A stretch of 64,000 nucleotides of DNA from Euborellia annulipes (lineage: Eukaryota > Arthropoda > Insecta > Dermaptera > Anisolabididae). Of the stretch, positions 12,590-23,500 are shown in pieces. Both the position numbers and the translations under genes were made by a program. The notes below the pieces were generated by a model that had not been told where the DNA came from, made no database searches, and was given only the letters and a program-made list of their open reading frames with translations. The first letter of the stretch is position 1; each line of letters opens with the position of its first letter. The stretch covers positions 1 through 64,000 of the forward strand of contig JAKCPI010003195.1 of assembly GCA_023213315.1 (NCBI GenBank), given 5' to 3'.

Positions 12590-13489
12590 GATGGAAATTT
12601 TAATTCGTTTATTTGAAAAATTTTTCTGATTTCAATATAGTTTTATATACAAAATTACCATTATAATTTATGAGATTTTGCGCAGGTTAAATATTGAAAT
12701 AAGATAATTTTTACGTAAGTATTGATTAAAATAAATAAAGTTATATTTTTCTTGTTTTTTCCATTAGTATTGTTCTGATTTTTTACTAAAAGTGAGTTGA
12801 TAATTGTATTTGAAGGGAGGGGAATCGAGGCCTCTAAAAGATAAAATAAAATTGTTGAATAAATAAATTCCAGATTAGAGACTTGACAAGTTCAATTGTA
12901 ATATAGGTGAGTGATTTAAATAATAATGTTAATATCAAATAAATGGCATGTGTTTAAATGCAAGGCTGCTTGTAAAATGTTTATTGATGTCAAATGATAA
13001 TCCTTATCCATACCTATATTATCATTTGTTGGCGAGTCAAACGTCCCAAGAGCTCCAGGAATCAAACCAAGTAGAAATAGGGTACTGTGAGTATTTATTT
13101 GTTGGTGTGGTCGAGGGTCCGGTGGTCTGGTGCAAAGGGAAGCACTTGCCCAAGATTGACTGAAAAATTTATAATGGAAAATTGATTATTAAAAAAAAAA
13201 AAGAAAACATTTTTATTATATAATTTCTAGTATGGGATGGAGTCAGTCAAAGAAAAATAAAACAAATTTATTCCGTCGCCGTTTCGAGTAGGACCAGTTT
13301 TCACTTTGAAATTTTTTGAAGACAAACAAAAGCACCAAGATTGATAGATATATAACTTCATCTTATTATCTATACAATCCATATTTTTTAACTTCTTTTA
13401 AAAAAGTTTCAAACCTTTTTTTTCAATAAAGAAAATTTTTTACACAGTGGTCAAAGGTATAGTGTTGTATCTTTGAACAGGCGGTGTTG

Positions 13490-13699
13490 TACAGTGAGGG
13501 GCAATATTAAGTCTCACCCATGCTTTTTCTTCATGTGATTATTTCATTGTTTTTTAAAAATATTATATATTTTTTAATGAAAACTCATGGTTCAAACCTA
13601 GAAAATTTCCAATAAATATTTTCATTTTCTTTTATAAAAACAATGAAATAATCACAAGTAGAAAACGCATGGGTGGGACATAATATTGACCCTCACTCC
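13490..13699. mobile_element. mariner-type MITE, copy 1
   Basis: Terminal inverted repeats begin CAGTGAGGGGCAATATTAAG after a TA and mirror at the other end. Subterminal GTGATTATTTCATTGTTTTT is also inverted. There is no coding capacity. Further copies lie at 17009, 26986 and 47068. Confidence 0.8.
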
Positions 13700-13810
13700 A
13701 CCTTTGATTAGCATATGAATTCAGGCTAAAATGGATAAAATAATACAAATATATATGAATGTGTTTATTTATTATATTTATTATTTTTACTTTCTCTTAC
13801 CTCTATATAC

Positions 13811-14246
13811 TTTATTTATTTACTTTATTTTACAGGCAATTAGCCCAAATACAAACATATTTACATTATCAAATTTTTGTTGTATTAATTACATACATTC
13901 AATATATAGAATTTAGCCCTTGACTTAAATACATTAATTGTTGGTATGTCCATGTTCGGACAACGCTCTTCATTTCCCAATCTGGATAATCTAGCAATAG
14001 GGGAGTAGAGACCATACGATGTTCTGTGTGCTGGTACTACAAATTTCTTTTTGTCACGAAATTCATAACAAGATTCTTTGAAAGCAAACCTTGATTTTAA
14101 ATCTGGGCATAATAATTGGTTATTAATAATCTTATACAACACACAGGCATCAACATAGTCCCTACTGGACTTCAACGTGCTCAACCCTGTCAATCTTCCC
14201 ATCTCAGTATAATCGTGAGTCCAGGCTGGGCTCCGTATACCAGACT
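13811..14246 (-). pseudogene. LINE 3' end (reverse transcriptase C-terminus), truncated
   Basis: The minus-strand frame holds LTGLSTLKSSRDYVDACVLYK, PDLKSRFAFKE, VVPAHRTSYGLYSPIARLSR and FKSRAKFYI in sequence, the conserved tail of Jockey/CR1-type LINE ORF2. Downstream on that strand a TAAA-rich tail (13811-13832) ends the element. The start of the fragment is abrupt, so it is 5'-truncated. It is inserted in a family A repeat. Confidence 0.75.
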
Positions 14247-14260
14247 TATATGTTAATATA

Positions 14261-15826
14261 CCGGGTGGGCCAATAGTGGTGGACGGAAGATTGTGGGCTT
14301 ATTAACGGACATTTTTAAAATTTGTTGATCGCACATAATGTGGGGCCTTTAGGGCTACAAATTAAAAATATTTTCGTTCCAATTGCACCTCATATACAGG
14401 GTGGTCCATATCAAAGTTATGTTTTTTTAAATGGAACGCCCTGTATATTTTTGCATATTTGGATTCTGCGGCCAATTTTAGTATGAGTTTATGTCATGCA
14501 ATGTATTATAAAACACACCTTTTAGCCGCAAATCGGGCTTTAGTGAAAAAACTGCTGTCTGGAAAAAATTGAATATCTCGCGAGCCATAAAACTTAGGGA
14601 ACTGTTCTTTTGAGAGGTTACTAACCATGAAATGTACTAATGTAGGCCAGACGGGTAACCCGGAATTATTCTTGTGTTGGGAGATATGGCCATGCCAATT
14701 TGGAAAATTTCAATCATGGATAACTTCATTATTTCAAATGGAACATGCTACTTTTTTTATGCCATGGGACGTCAAATTTAATTATCTTTCAGCTGATATA
14801 AGGTTGTCTATATCTATCTTTGGTAGTTTTCTTTTTATTCCAAAATATCTGATAACGAAAAAAAAAAAATTATTTATTATAGACAAAATAATTGAAAAAA
14901 AAAATCCAAACGCAAAACAAATTTGTAATAAATGGAAAAAATATGCTAAATATTCGAAAATGTCTTTAAATTTCCCTTAAAATCATTTATTTGAACTCCT
15001 CAAAGATGTCCCGCTTGCTCAAATTCGGGTTATTATTTGTCAACAAGATGGCGCACCTCCTAACCTGAACATAACCCTAATTTATTTTTCGAGAAGTTCA
15101 AATAAATGATTTTAAAGAAAATTTAAAAACATTTTCGAATATTTAGCATATTTTTTCCATTTATTACAATTTTGTTTTGCGTTTGGATTTTTTTCAATTA
15201 TTGTGTCTATAATAAATATTTTTTTTTCGTTATCAGATATTTTGGAATAAAAAGAAAACTACCAAAGATAGATATAGACAACCTTATATCAGCTGAAAGA
15301 TAATTAAATTTGACGTCCCATGGCATACAAGAAAGTAGCATGTTCCATTTGAAATAATGAAGTTATCCATGATTGAAATTTTCCAAATTGGCATGGCCAT
15401 TTCTCCCAACACAAGAATAATTCCGGGTTACCCGTCTGGCCTACATTAGTACATTTCATGGTTAGTAACCTCTCAAAAGAACAGTTCCCTAAGTTTTATG
15501 GCTCGCGAGATATTCAATTTTTTCCAGACAGCAGTTTTTTCACTAAAGCCCGATTTGCGGCTAAAAGGTGTGTTTTAGAATACATTGCATGACATAAAGT
15601 CATACTAAAATTGGCCGCATAATCCAAATATGCAATAATATACAGGGCGTTCCATTTAAAAAAACATAACTTTGATATGGACCACCCTGTATATGAGGTG
15701 CAATTGGAACGAAAATATTTTTAATTTGTAGCCCTAAAGGCCCCACATTATGTGCGATCAACAAATTTTAAAAATGTCCGTTAATAAGCCCACAATCTTC
15801 CGTCCACGCACTATTGGCCCACCCGG
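14261..15826. mobile_element. 1.57 kb foldback (giant palindrome) element
   Basis: The two halves are near-identical inverted copies of about 740 nt meeting at a spacer near 15000-15095. The ends read CCGGGTGGGCCAATAGTG and its inverse, flanked by TA/TATA on both sides, which suits a TA-targeting DNA transposon. Internal inverted motifs include TACAGGGTGGTCCATATCAA. A 117-codon frame at 14627-14980 is not recognised. It sits inside the family A sequence at the TTAATATA point. Confidence 0.85.
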
Positions 15827-16157
15827 TATATAGAGAAAGTATTGGTTTCATGTCAAAAATTCTATGTCGAGATTTTGATGGATATAGGCCTACACGCTTT
15901 GAGGTCCCCTGAATCCAAAAAAGTGGTTTTCGCCTCATCAGGGCCGTATCTAGGAAAACTTGCGCCCGGGACCAAAATTATAATTTGCGCCCCTCCCCCC
16001 TACCAAAAAAAAATTAAATTTTATTAAATATTTATTCAACATTAAATCTGCTTACAGCCAAAATGTCGCCCCCCCCCCAAATTCTGGCGCTCCTTTAAAT
16101 ATTTCTTCTAATAACAAAAAAATATATAAGATTATTTTTAGATAAGTTTGTTATTTT

Positions 16158-16510
16158 TTTACTTTCTCTTACGCTATATATGAAATATATATAGAGAGAA
16201 AGTATTGCTATCATGTCAAAAATTCGTCGAGATTTTGATGGATATACATGTTTTTGTCCCCTGAGTTCAAAAAAGTGGGTCCCTCAAATTGGTCTGTGTG
16301 GACATTTTTAACCATGAAGGAAATGAGCTAGGAGGTTGAAATTTTATATTTAAGTGCGCCCTCCGAACTGGTGTAAATAAGTTTTTAAACAAAATCGCCC
16401 AAAAAGTACTAGTACTTTACTTTTTCAGTTTTTTTTCGATTTTCTCAAAATTCGCTCCAAGGATTTTTTTTTTAATTCATAAATCAACTATTTTTTTCTT
16501 TGGCTGACTC
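16158..16510 (+). repeat. family A dispersed repeat, truncated
   Basis: Shows TTACTTTCTCTTACGCTATA, GAGAGAAAGTATTG, GATTTTGATGGATATACATG, AAAAGTACTAGTACTTTACT and the TTTTTCGATTTTCTC section, then stops before the palindromic end. A SINE follows directly. Confidence 0.8.
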
Positions 16511-16534
16511 CACCCCACACATCTATATATATAT

Positions 16535-16705
16535 ATTTTTAATTTTATTTAAGGTCTTTTTCGACATTTAGGCCATTTAGACCCCGTCCCTATTTATTTC
16601 AATTGATTGGTTTCCGATTTAAATCGCCTGGGACGGAGGCTGCGAACCCTCGACTTTTGGTACCAGAAACTAATGCTCTACCGGTGAGCCATCGGTCAAG
16701 GACTA
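16535..16705 (-). mobile_element. tRNA-derived SINE, second subfamily
   Basis: Minus-strand head resembles a tRNA: box A like TGGCTCACCGGTAGAGCAT and box B like GGGTTCGCAGCC. The body retains the GGCCTAAATGTCGAAAAAGA motif. A related copy is at about 58395-58570, and short tails lie just 3' of both kinase genes (6115-6165 and 18255-18320). Confidence 0.65.
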
Positions 16706-17008
16706 TTTGTTGTAATTGTTCAAAAAAAAATTAGACAAATTAATAACCAACTTACTGATATATAATTTATTATATTATATTATTTATATAATAACTTGAA
16801 AATGTTTAGTCTATATCCAAGAATTGCCTAAAAATAAAATTTTCCCTCTTTGAATATCACCTTATATTTTCTATTCTTTTTTCATCTACCATTCTCATAT
16901 TATAGATTCTAGATTTTCTTGCAGGTTCAATGAAACATTCAATTTAAAAGATTGGTAGACTGTAGATTGGAACAATTATGCGTGATTTATATATTTATGG
17001 TACATGTA

Positions 17009-17117
17009 TAAGTGAGGGGCAATGACGTTGCCTCATGTGATTATTTCATTGTTTTAAACAATGAAATAATCACTTGAGAAAATGCATCGGAATGTTTTAA
17101 TATTTATCCTCATTGTA
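17009..17117. mobile_element. mariner-type MITE, copy 2 (internally deleted)
   Basis: Starts TA-AGTGAGGGGCAAT, has GTGATTATTTCATTGTTTTA and its inverse meeting directly, and ends CCTCATTG-TA. It is 109 nt against about 205 nt for the other copies, so the centre is missing. Confidence 0.75.
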
Positions 17118-17329
17118 CATTGCTTATAATAGGTTTGATTATAAATGAATATTTCAGGAAGCAAATTATTTTTGTAGTTGACTTCAAATTCCTTAATTTC
17201 CTATTAGAAAGGGAAAGGACCTATTTTTTCTTAATATATTTTTTTTTTTATCAATTTAGACAAGGTTTCAATTAAATTTTTCATTTTCTTGAAATACAGT
17301 ATTTGGATCAATAGGATTTCAGCTTCATG

Positions 17330-17490
17330 CCACATGATCCGAATGTTTAACCAGCGCCCATGCCTAAACGTGTATATCCATCAAAATCTCGACTTCGAAT
17401 TTTTGACATGAAACCAATACTTTCTCTTTATATATATTAACATATATAGGGGTAAGACAAAGTAAAAATAAGATTAAATAAGAGAAAGTA
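17330..17490 (-). repeat. family A fragment, minus orientation
   Basis: Inverse of the family 5' part: CGTGTATATCCATCAAAATC, TTTTTGACATGAAACCAATA and CTTTCTCTTTATATATATTA. Confidence 0.75.
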
Positions 17491-17671
17491 AAAAGAAAAC
17501 AAAATTTATGTAACTTAAACTGTCAATGAAAAAAATATTATCTTTTTTTATTAAGTTAACAATCATTATCCTTAAAACATTAATCAAAGTAGGAAACGGG
17601 TTTCAAATATTTTGAAAACTAATATTTTTTCATTAAATGTAATATTATAAATTAAACAAAAGTATATATTA

Positions 17672-17837
17672 AGGGGCCCATACACACAGCAACTTGTTGT
17701 ACAAATATGCTGTCCGACTTGGTTGGCCAACATATTTGACCAACTTAAATTTGGTTTGCCTACATGACCACACACACATCTACTTGTCCCACAACACAAC
17801 CAAGTTGTACAACAAGTTGCTGGGTGTATGGGCCCCT
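17672..17837. mobile_element. Harbinger-type MITE
   Basis: Inverted ends AGGGGCCCATACAC and CAGCAACTTGTTGTACAA extend about 33 nt with few mismatches. TTA is repeated on both flanks (17669-17671 and 17838-17840), the target duplication typical of PIF/Harbinger elements. No coding capacity. Confidence 0.75.
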
Positions 17838-17944
17838 TTAACCACTAATTAGATAACAATAAATGTATTATACAAAATTTAACAATGAGCATTCATATTA
17901 TAAATAATATTAAAAATATTTCATATATTTATATTATAATATTT

Positions 17945-18165
17945 TTTAATAGGAGAATTAAATTCACAAGGTTTTCTGTTTCAATAATATATTAATTTGA
18001 TATTAACACTTTATACGTATTTCGACACCATATGTGTCATCTTCAGAAGCGAATTACATACATCTAAAGATGAAACATATGGTGTCGAAATACTTATAAA
18101 GTGTTAATAACAAATTAATATATTATTGAAACAGAAAACCTTGTGAATTTAATTCTCCTATTAAA
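17945..18165. repeat. palindrome with hammerhead-like core
   Basis: Arms mirror from TTTAATAGGAGAATTAAATT to its inverse. The minus strand of the left arm holds CTGAAGA (18046-18040), an extra T, GACAC-loop-GTGTC as a perfect 5-bp stem II, then GAAA (18023-18020) and TACGT. The right arm is shorter and lost the CUGANGA part. A diverged fragment of the same repeat is at 33092-33463. Confidence 0.75.
18020..18046 (-). ncRNA. hammerhead-like motif in palindrome arm
   Basis: CUGAAGA fits the CUGANGA consensus, stem II is GACAC/GUGUC and GAAA follows directly. The stem I strand after the cleavage position was not confirmed. Activity is an inference. Confidence 0.45.
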
Positions 18166-18323
18166 GCATAATGTTTCAACCAGAGCCAACGGTTACCAGT
18201 TTAAAATTAATATATTATAATACTTTTAACTTGGCTACTAATCATTGAAAATAAATAAGAATGGTGTCTAAATGGCCTTAGATGCCGGAAAAGAGCTTAA
18301 ACAAAAAAAAAAAAAAAATACTT

Positions 18324-21300
18324 TTAACTGCTTACTTCCTTTGTTGGAAACAATGACTTCTTAATTTCATAAAATGCATTTAACCGGCATCGAGAATATC
18401 TAAAAAAGAATAAAGTAAAAAAATTGTTATTTTTTAATATTATATTTATTATATTAGTAACTATTTGAAATCGACATACCCCAAATAGTCATAATTGATA
18501 ATACTATTTTCAATTTGCACAATCGACCATATTGACCATAATAAGTGCGCAGCCATATGAAAATGTCTCGTATGCTTTAATAATAAATTAACTCGTTTTA
18601 TACTAGCATCACCATCATCAAGATGCTTTAAATAATCTTTTAACCATTCTCTGATTTCTTCGTCTGTAGCATGTCTAAATTTTGCATTTGGTCCCCAATC
18701 TTAAATAAAAAATTTATTTTATTTATAAAATAATGATAAAGAATGAAAAAAAAGAAAGAAATTCTTACTTAAATTGAAAGCAAAGAAGTGACCTAAATCG
18801 AATCCTTGGTAATTATAGTCTGCCATTTCTAAATCAATAAAAGTTACTCCTTTCGTTTTGTTATTATATATGATATTTGGAAGTGAAAGATCGTTATGAC
18901 AAAATACAATTGGACTGTTTAGATTTTCTATAATTTCTCGTAACCAACTTACTTCTGATAAAAGTTCTTTTTTGCTTGGTAAAAGAGAATTATACCTAAA
19001 AAGTGAATAGTTATATTAAGTTAATTATTTTAAATAAATTGGAGATTGTCCGTTTATATAGATTTTTGTAAATTTAGAGGCTTCCTAATTTTTATTACTC
19101 AAAACTTAAGTGTTTATTTAAAATCCATGCCATAAGAATTATAGGCGCAACCGGGACAGCGGGGGGAAGGGAGAAGCCCTTCACATAAGGACTTTTTTGG
19201 ACTCGGGGGCATGAACAGATACAGGGAAGGGGGTAATTGCTCCGAAAAAAAAATCGAAAAACTATGGTTCCACTCTTTCTCAGGGAATCGACAATGGGTC
19301 GTTTTGATAACTTACCTACCCCAACATTAAAATAGCCTCACTATGGGGAAATACAAGGTGTGTGTCCTTCAAAGGGCTATTTTAATGCTGAAGGACACAC
19401 ACCATGTATTTCCCCATATGGAGGCTATTTTAATGTTGGGGTAGGTAAGTTATCAAAACGGCCCATAGTTTGAGTTGGCATGGATTGTCCCATATTTATA
19501 TATATACACTATATCAGCGGTTCCCAACCCGTGGGCCGCGGACTGATTAGAACTAGGCCGCGGACGTCTAAGAAAAGATAAAAATTATATATATTTATAT
19601 TGAGTAGTGAGGATATCCAGGCAGCCAAAAAACTATAAAGAAAATTATATTTGTCTTTATTTCATACGTTTCGGCCGATAATCCGGCCTTCATCAGGACA
19701 ATTGTTGTTTGTCTCGAGCTTATAGAGGCTCTTGGCAACTCTTGACAATGTGTTTGAGTGAACATTCGTCGGCTGTCATGACTTCTGGTTCATTTCATCA
19801 CTATTGAACCAAAAGTCATGACAGCCGACGAATGTTCACTCAAACACATTGTCAAGAGTTGCCAAGAGCCTCTATAAGCTCGAGACAAACAACAATTGTC
19901 CTGATGAAGGCCGGAATATCGGCCGAAACGTAGACAAATATATGAAATAAAGACAAATATAATTTTCTTTATTGTTTTTTGGCTGCCTGGATATCCTCAC
20001 TACTCGACATATATTCAGCCACTCCTGAAATTAAATATATATTTATATAAAATTATTAGGGTCCGACCGAAACAAGATTTTCAGCCGAAAGCATAACCGA
20101 AACCGAAACTTGTATTTCATATACAAAATTAATAACATTTTACCTTTTTTTTTTTTTAACTTTTCCCTAGCAAAACGAAATTTTTTCCGGGCTGAAAATT
20201 TTTTTCCCCTAAATTTTTTCCGCCACTTTTTCGCTTGGAGGAAAATTTTTTCTCCTTCATATGGAAATCATTTGATATTTTTTTTTTTTTTTTGTGAGCG
20301 ATGTCTCATCCCATCTTTTCCAACTCAGGTTTCGGCTAGTTTTTGGCCGAAACCAGGATTTTTGGCTGAAACTGGTCGAAACCGAATATTCGGTCGGTTC
20401 TTAAAAATTATATACGGTATATACACTGGGCCTCAGAGTTTTTTTTACGGAAAAAGTGGGCCGCACATCAAAAAAGGTTAGGAACCACTTCACTATATAA
20501 TATTGATATAATACCTTTCTTGAACTTCATTATCCTTGAAATTATTTGGAAATTGTTTAATAAATAGATTAAAAGCTTTCCAAAGAAAAGGTTCACATTT
20601 TAAATGCCGAGGATGTGATCTGTGATATTTTGCCAACATCTCAGCAATTTGAGGTCCCACAGGAGCTGACAGACTTTCGTCAATTGCGGGGAAAGAACCG
20701 TGTGAAAAACCATAGATGAGTCCGTTTTGAAAACAAGCATAGAGAGGTGTACTTAATCCTAATTGAAAAAGTACCTGAAAAAAAACAGTATATAATAAAT
20801 CAATAATGGTAAATAATAATAAGCTAGCTTCACTATTACTTCCTAATCCTACAGTTTTAAAAATGGCTCGAAAAGAAGAGCGAAACGGTAAATCTCAACA
20901 ATCAACGAGACTTTACCCGAGAAATTTTGTCTTGGACTGTATGCAGTCCAGAAGACAAGTGCAAGTCCGATGATTTTTAAGTCATTTGGATACCAAATGG
21001 CTTAAATAAGAATGCCTGGACCCCGATTTATATATATATATATATATATAACTCATACATAATAACGGTTATCGTATAAAGTCTTATATGTCCTAAGTTG
21101 CCGAAAAGACTGTGTGTATGTGTGTATGAATGTGAAAATGTAAAAAATTGTGTGTTAAAAAAACAAATGCAAATATATATATACATATAGTGGTGGGGTA
21201 TATTGAGGCTCAATTATTTGGCTACATCCTCTTTCCTATTAAACATATCAGCTACAGCCACGTTCTATTATTCAGTATAGCGTATAGTAAATAATCAATT

Positions 21301-22158
21301 TCGAATTATGACATGATAGATAAAATCAGCAAGAATATTTAAAAAGATCTTCATTTATAATCATTATTATTATTATTAAAATATTTCTAACCTTGTAATT
21401 CAATTTTTCTCTTTCATGATCCACAAATAATTCCGAATTTCTGCCATGGATTTTAATTAATACAATGTCTTTTGGAGTAAGACGATTAATACAGCCTAAT
21501 AATTTATTCAACAATCCTTCAGTAAAAATCTGAAAAAGAAAAGAGTTTACATTTAAAATAAATGTGAGTGAAGGCAATTTTAAAACTTGAATAAAACATT
21601 AGATAGGATTTGTAAATATGCATCACGATACTCTGAGATTTAATAGAAATGGAAGCAATTACCAGGATCAAGATTACGGACAAGAATCAAAGCAAACGAC
21701 GACGGAATAGAAAAAAAAAACTTATCTTCAAGAAAGAAAATGCAGCTTTTGAATAAGTTGTCAAAAGAAACCTAAATTATCTTTTTTTGAGTGAAGGATT
21801 TCAGGATGTCTCAGCTACTCTTGATGAACGTGAGTCTTGTGTATATATAAATCAAGAGGCACTGTGACATGCTGAAATCCTTCAATCAATTAAAAATTAT
21901 GTCTACACAGCAAGAATCCTCAAATTCTTTAAATCGAAATTAACCAAATATAATTCTAGATTTTTTTTTTTAGCTAACGTTATTTTCGTGAAGAAATTCA
22001 TTTGTGAGAGATAAAGACCGACTAAGAATCTAACAAAATATCTGTGTTACCTTAAAAGAAACATCTTCAGGCTTCCAAAGAGGACGCACTTTACTAAGAG
22101 CTGTCCATATTTTGGATTCTGAGTTCTCTAAGGGTATTTCAAAATTCAATTCAAGCAT
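18324..22158 (-). CDS. Etnk: ethanolamine kinase, tandem copy B (6 exons)
   Basis: Same enzyme as the gene at 6171-12589, with the same role in phosphatidylethanolamine synthesis. Exons on the minus strand: 22158-22051, 21529-21392, 20774-20515, 18995-18769, 18699-18480, 18399-18324; lengths match copy A exactly and all junctions are GT..AG. The 342-codon frame is intact and ends in TAA where copy A uses TGA. The CHNDLSLPNI and IDLEMADYNYQG motifs are conserved. Exon 1 is identical to copy A; exon 3 differs at about 12 of 86 residues and exon 5 at 7 of 73 (for example HLLWSIWSI against HLLLSIWSI). A hAT element in intron 3 reaches within 24 nt of the exon 3 donor. Homology with copy A continues upstream to about 22720. 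Copy B lies head-to-head with NCAPH2, 2.4 kb away. Confidence 0.93.
19293..19466. repeat. short inverted repeat
   Basis: ATGGGTCGTTTTGATAACTT at the left mirrors AAGTTATCAAAACGGCCCAT at the right. The arms continue through TACCCCAACATTAAAATAGC and a GTGTGTGTCCTTCA stem. It may be a MITE. It lies in intron 3 of kinase copy B. Confidence 0.75.
19669..19701 (-). ncRNA. hammerhead ribozyme motif, stem I strand deleted
   Basis: CUGAUGA at 19696-19690, stem II GGCCG/CGGCC with loop GAUUAU, GAAA at 19672-19669, then CGUA. The 3' strand that should pair with UUGUC (19701-19697) is missing because of the deletion in this arm, so it is probably inactive. Confidence 0.6.
19896..19937 (+). ncRNA. minimal hammerhead ribozyme, complete
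   Basis: Stem I UUGUC (19896-19900) pairs fully with GACAA (19933-19937). The core is CUGAUGA (19901-19907) and GAAA (19925-19928). Stem II is GGCCG (19909-19913) with CGGCC (19920-19924) and a 6-nt loop. After GAAA comes CGUA, leaving stem III as the self-complementary ACGU seen in Penelope-like ribozymes that act as dimers. Predicted cleavage follows GUA at 19932. One extra A (19908) lies between the core and stem II. Activity is inferred. Confidence 0.75.
20955..21170 (+). mobile_element. SINE fragment
   Basis: Contains GTCCGATGATTTTTAAG, GGATACCAAATGGCTTAAAT, ACGGTTATCGTATAAAGTCT, GTTGCCGAAAAGACTGTGTG and a short A tail: the body of the SINE family at 11000-11272 in the opposite orientation, without its tRNA head. 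It sits in intron 2 of kinase copy B. Confidence 0.7.
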
Positions 22159-22739
22159 GATGGAAATTTTAATTCGTTTATTTGAAAAATTTTTCTGATT
22201 TCAATATAGTTTTATATACAAAACTACCATTATAATTTATGAGATTTTGCGCAGGTTAAATATTGAAATAAGATAATTTTTACGTAAGTATTGATTAAAA
22301 TAAATAAAGTTATATTTTTTTAGGTTTTTTCCATTAATACTAATAATTCATATTTTTTATAAAAAGCTCTGATTTTTTACTAAAAGGGAGTTGATAATTT
22401 TATTTGAAGGAAGGGGAATTAAGGCCTCTAAAAGATAAAATAAAATTGTTGAATAAATAAATTCCAGATTAGAGACATGACAAGTTCAATTGTAATATAG
22501 ATGTGCTCACTTATCCATATCTATATTATTATTTATTGGCAAGTCAAACGCCTCATGAGCTCCGCGAATCAAACCTAGTACAAATGGGGAACTGTGAGTA
22601 TTTATTTGTTGGTCTGGTCGAGGGTTCAGTGGTCTGGTGCAAAGAGAGACAAGCACATCTATGCCTCGGAGAGGCTGAACAATTTATAATAATGGAAAAT
22701 TTATTAATAAAAAAAAAAATAAAACCTAATTTCTAATGG

Positions 22740-23310
22740 AAACACCGATGGAGGAGGGGGGGGGGGTCACCAAATTGACTTTGAATGAAACGACAATATA
22801 TTGTTGTTGCTGGGTATATATATATAGAGCTGGGTGTGGTGTAATTATAATGGTAATAAGTAATGAAGAGAAATGCAGCTATTTTTTTTTTTTTTTTTTT
22901 TTTTTTTGAATTTTTAAGGCCCACAAACACAATCGGATTTTCATCAAGGCCTCGAGGCCAAAAAATTGGAAATCAATCATATTTTCCTCGAAATTCTTGA
23001 GATTTTTTCCTTCACGTGTTTGGGAGCCATAGATATATTTACAAATAACGGGTATCTTGTATGGCTTGAGTTGCCGAAAATACTGCGTTTATGTGAGTGT
23101 GAATAGAAAAAAAGTGTGAGTGTTAAAAAAAAAAAAAAATGCCTGAACCTCCAATAGATATATTCCTTAACAACGGTTATCATTAAAGTCTTATATGACC
23201 TAAGTTGCCTAAATGACCGATTGCATGTCTGTGTGAGTGAGAGTGTGAATGGGAAAAAGTGTGTTTATAAAAAGTGTGTTTTATAAAAAAAAAAAACAAA
23301 AAAAACTTAT
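22740..23310 (+). other. intergenic repeats between kinase B and NCAPH2
   Basis: Holds G and T homopolymer runs and two successive SINE tails (about 23035-23135 and 23165-23300), each with CTTATATGRCCTAAGTTGCC-like body, a GTGAGTGTGAAT-rich part and poly-A. No gene is seen. Confidence 0.6.
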
Positions 23311-23500
23311 AATTGTTAACTACTAATGATGATGTCCATGTCTCCTTTCCTGTACCCATTTACTGAATCCAATCGTCCAAGGAATGTTAACTACTAATTT
23401 GATGATTTCTGTCTTATTCATTTATTTTTCGATAAAATTTTATTTAAATGCTTTTTATAAGATCTATCCAAGGATGATCTATTATAAACATTGATATTTA

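Larger units (their letters stand above)
13787..16150 (+). repeat. family A repeat broken by a LINE and a foldback element
   Basis: Family A normally reads TTTACTTTCTCTTACC, CTCTATATATATGTTAATATA, GAGAGAAAGTATTGG without a break. Here the first part ends at 13810, a LINE fragment fills 13811 to about 14246, TTATATGTTAATATA follows, then the 1.57 kb foldback (14261-15826), and the family resumes with TATAGAGAAAGTATTGG at 15827. About 15935 it is broken again by a C-rich fragment starting CAGGGCCGTATCTAGG. Confidence 0.7.
19602..20005. repeat. Penelope-like palindrome with hammerhead in each arm
   Basis: Arms from GAGTAGTGAGGATATCC to its inverse meet at a spacer near 19790-19805. Both carry CUGAUGA, A, GGCCG-loop-CGGCC, GAAACGUA. 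The arms differ by an 8-nt deletion (GACAAATA) that removes the stem I strand in the left arm. It is nested in the hAT element at 19515-20490. Confidence 0.9.
19515..20490. mobile_element. hAT-type element containing a nested palindrome
   Basis: The left end is CAGCGGTTCCCAACCCGTGG; the right end inverted is AAGTGGTTCCTAACC (terminal C mutated). CACTATAT is directly repeated on both flanks (19507-19514 and 20491-20498), an 8-bp hAT target duplication. The interior carries the 19602-20005 palindrome and, at about 20060-20400, another repeat rich in CCGAAACCGAAAC ending in TTCGGTCGGTTCT. No transposase is seen. Confidence 0.85.

Noticed and set aside
13053..13163. tRNA gene near GGTCCGGTGGTCTGGTGC
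   Set aside because: Only the box A half of a SINE head is present and the paralogous site at 22610 shows the same relic; there is no box B or acceptor stem.
14627..14980. 117-codon plus-strand open frame
   Set aside because: It lies wholly in one arm of the foldback element, has no known domain, and its mirror copy has the same DNA in the other direction.
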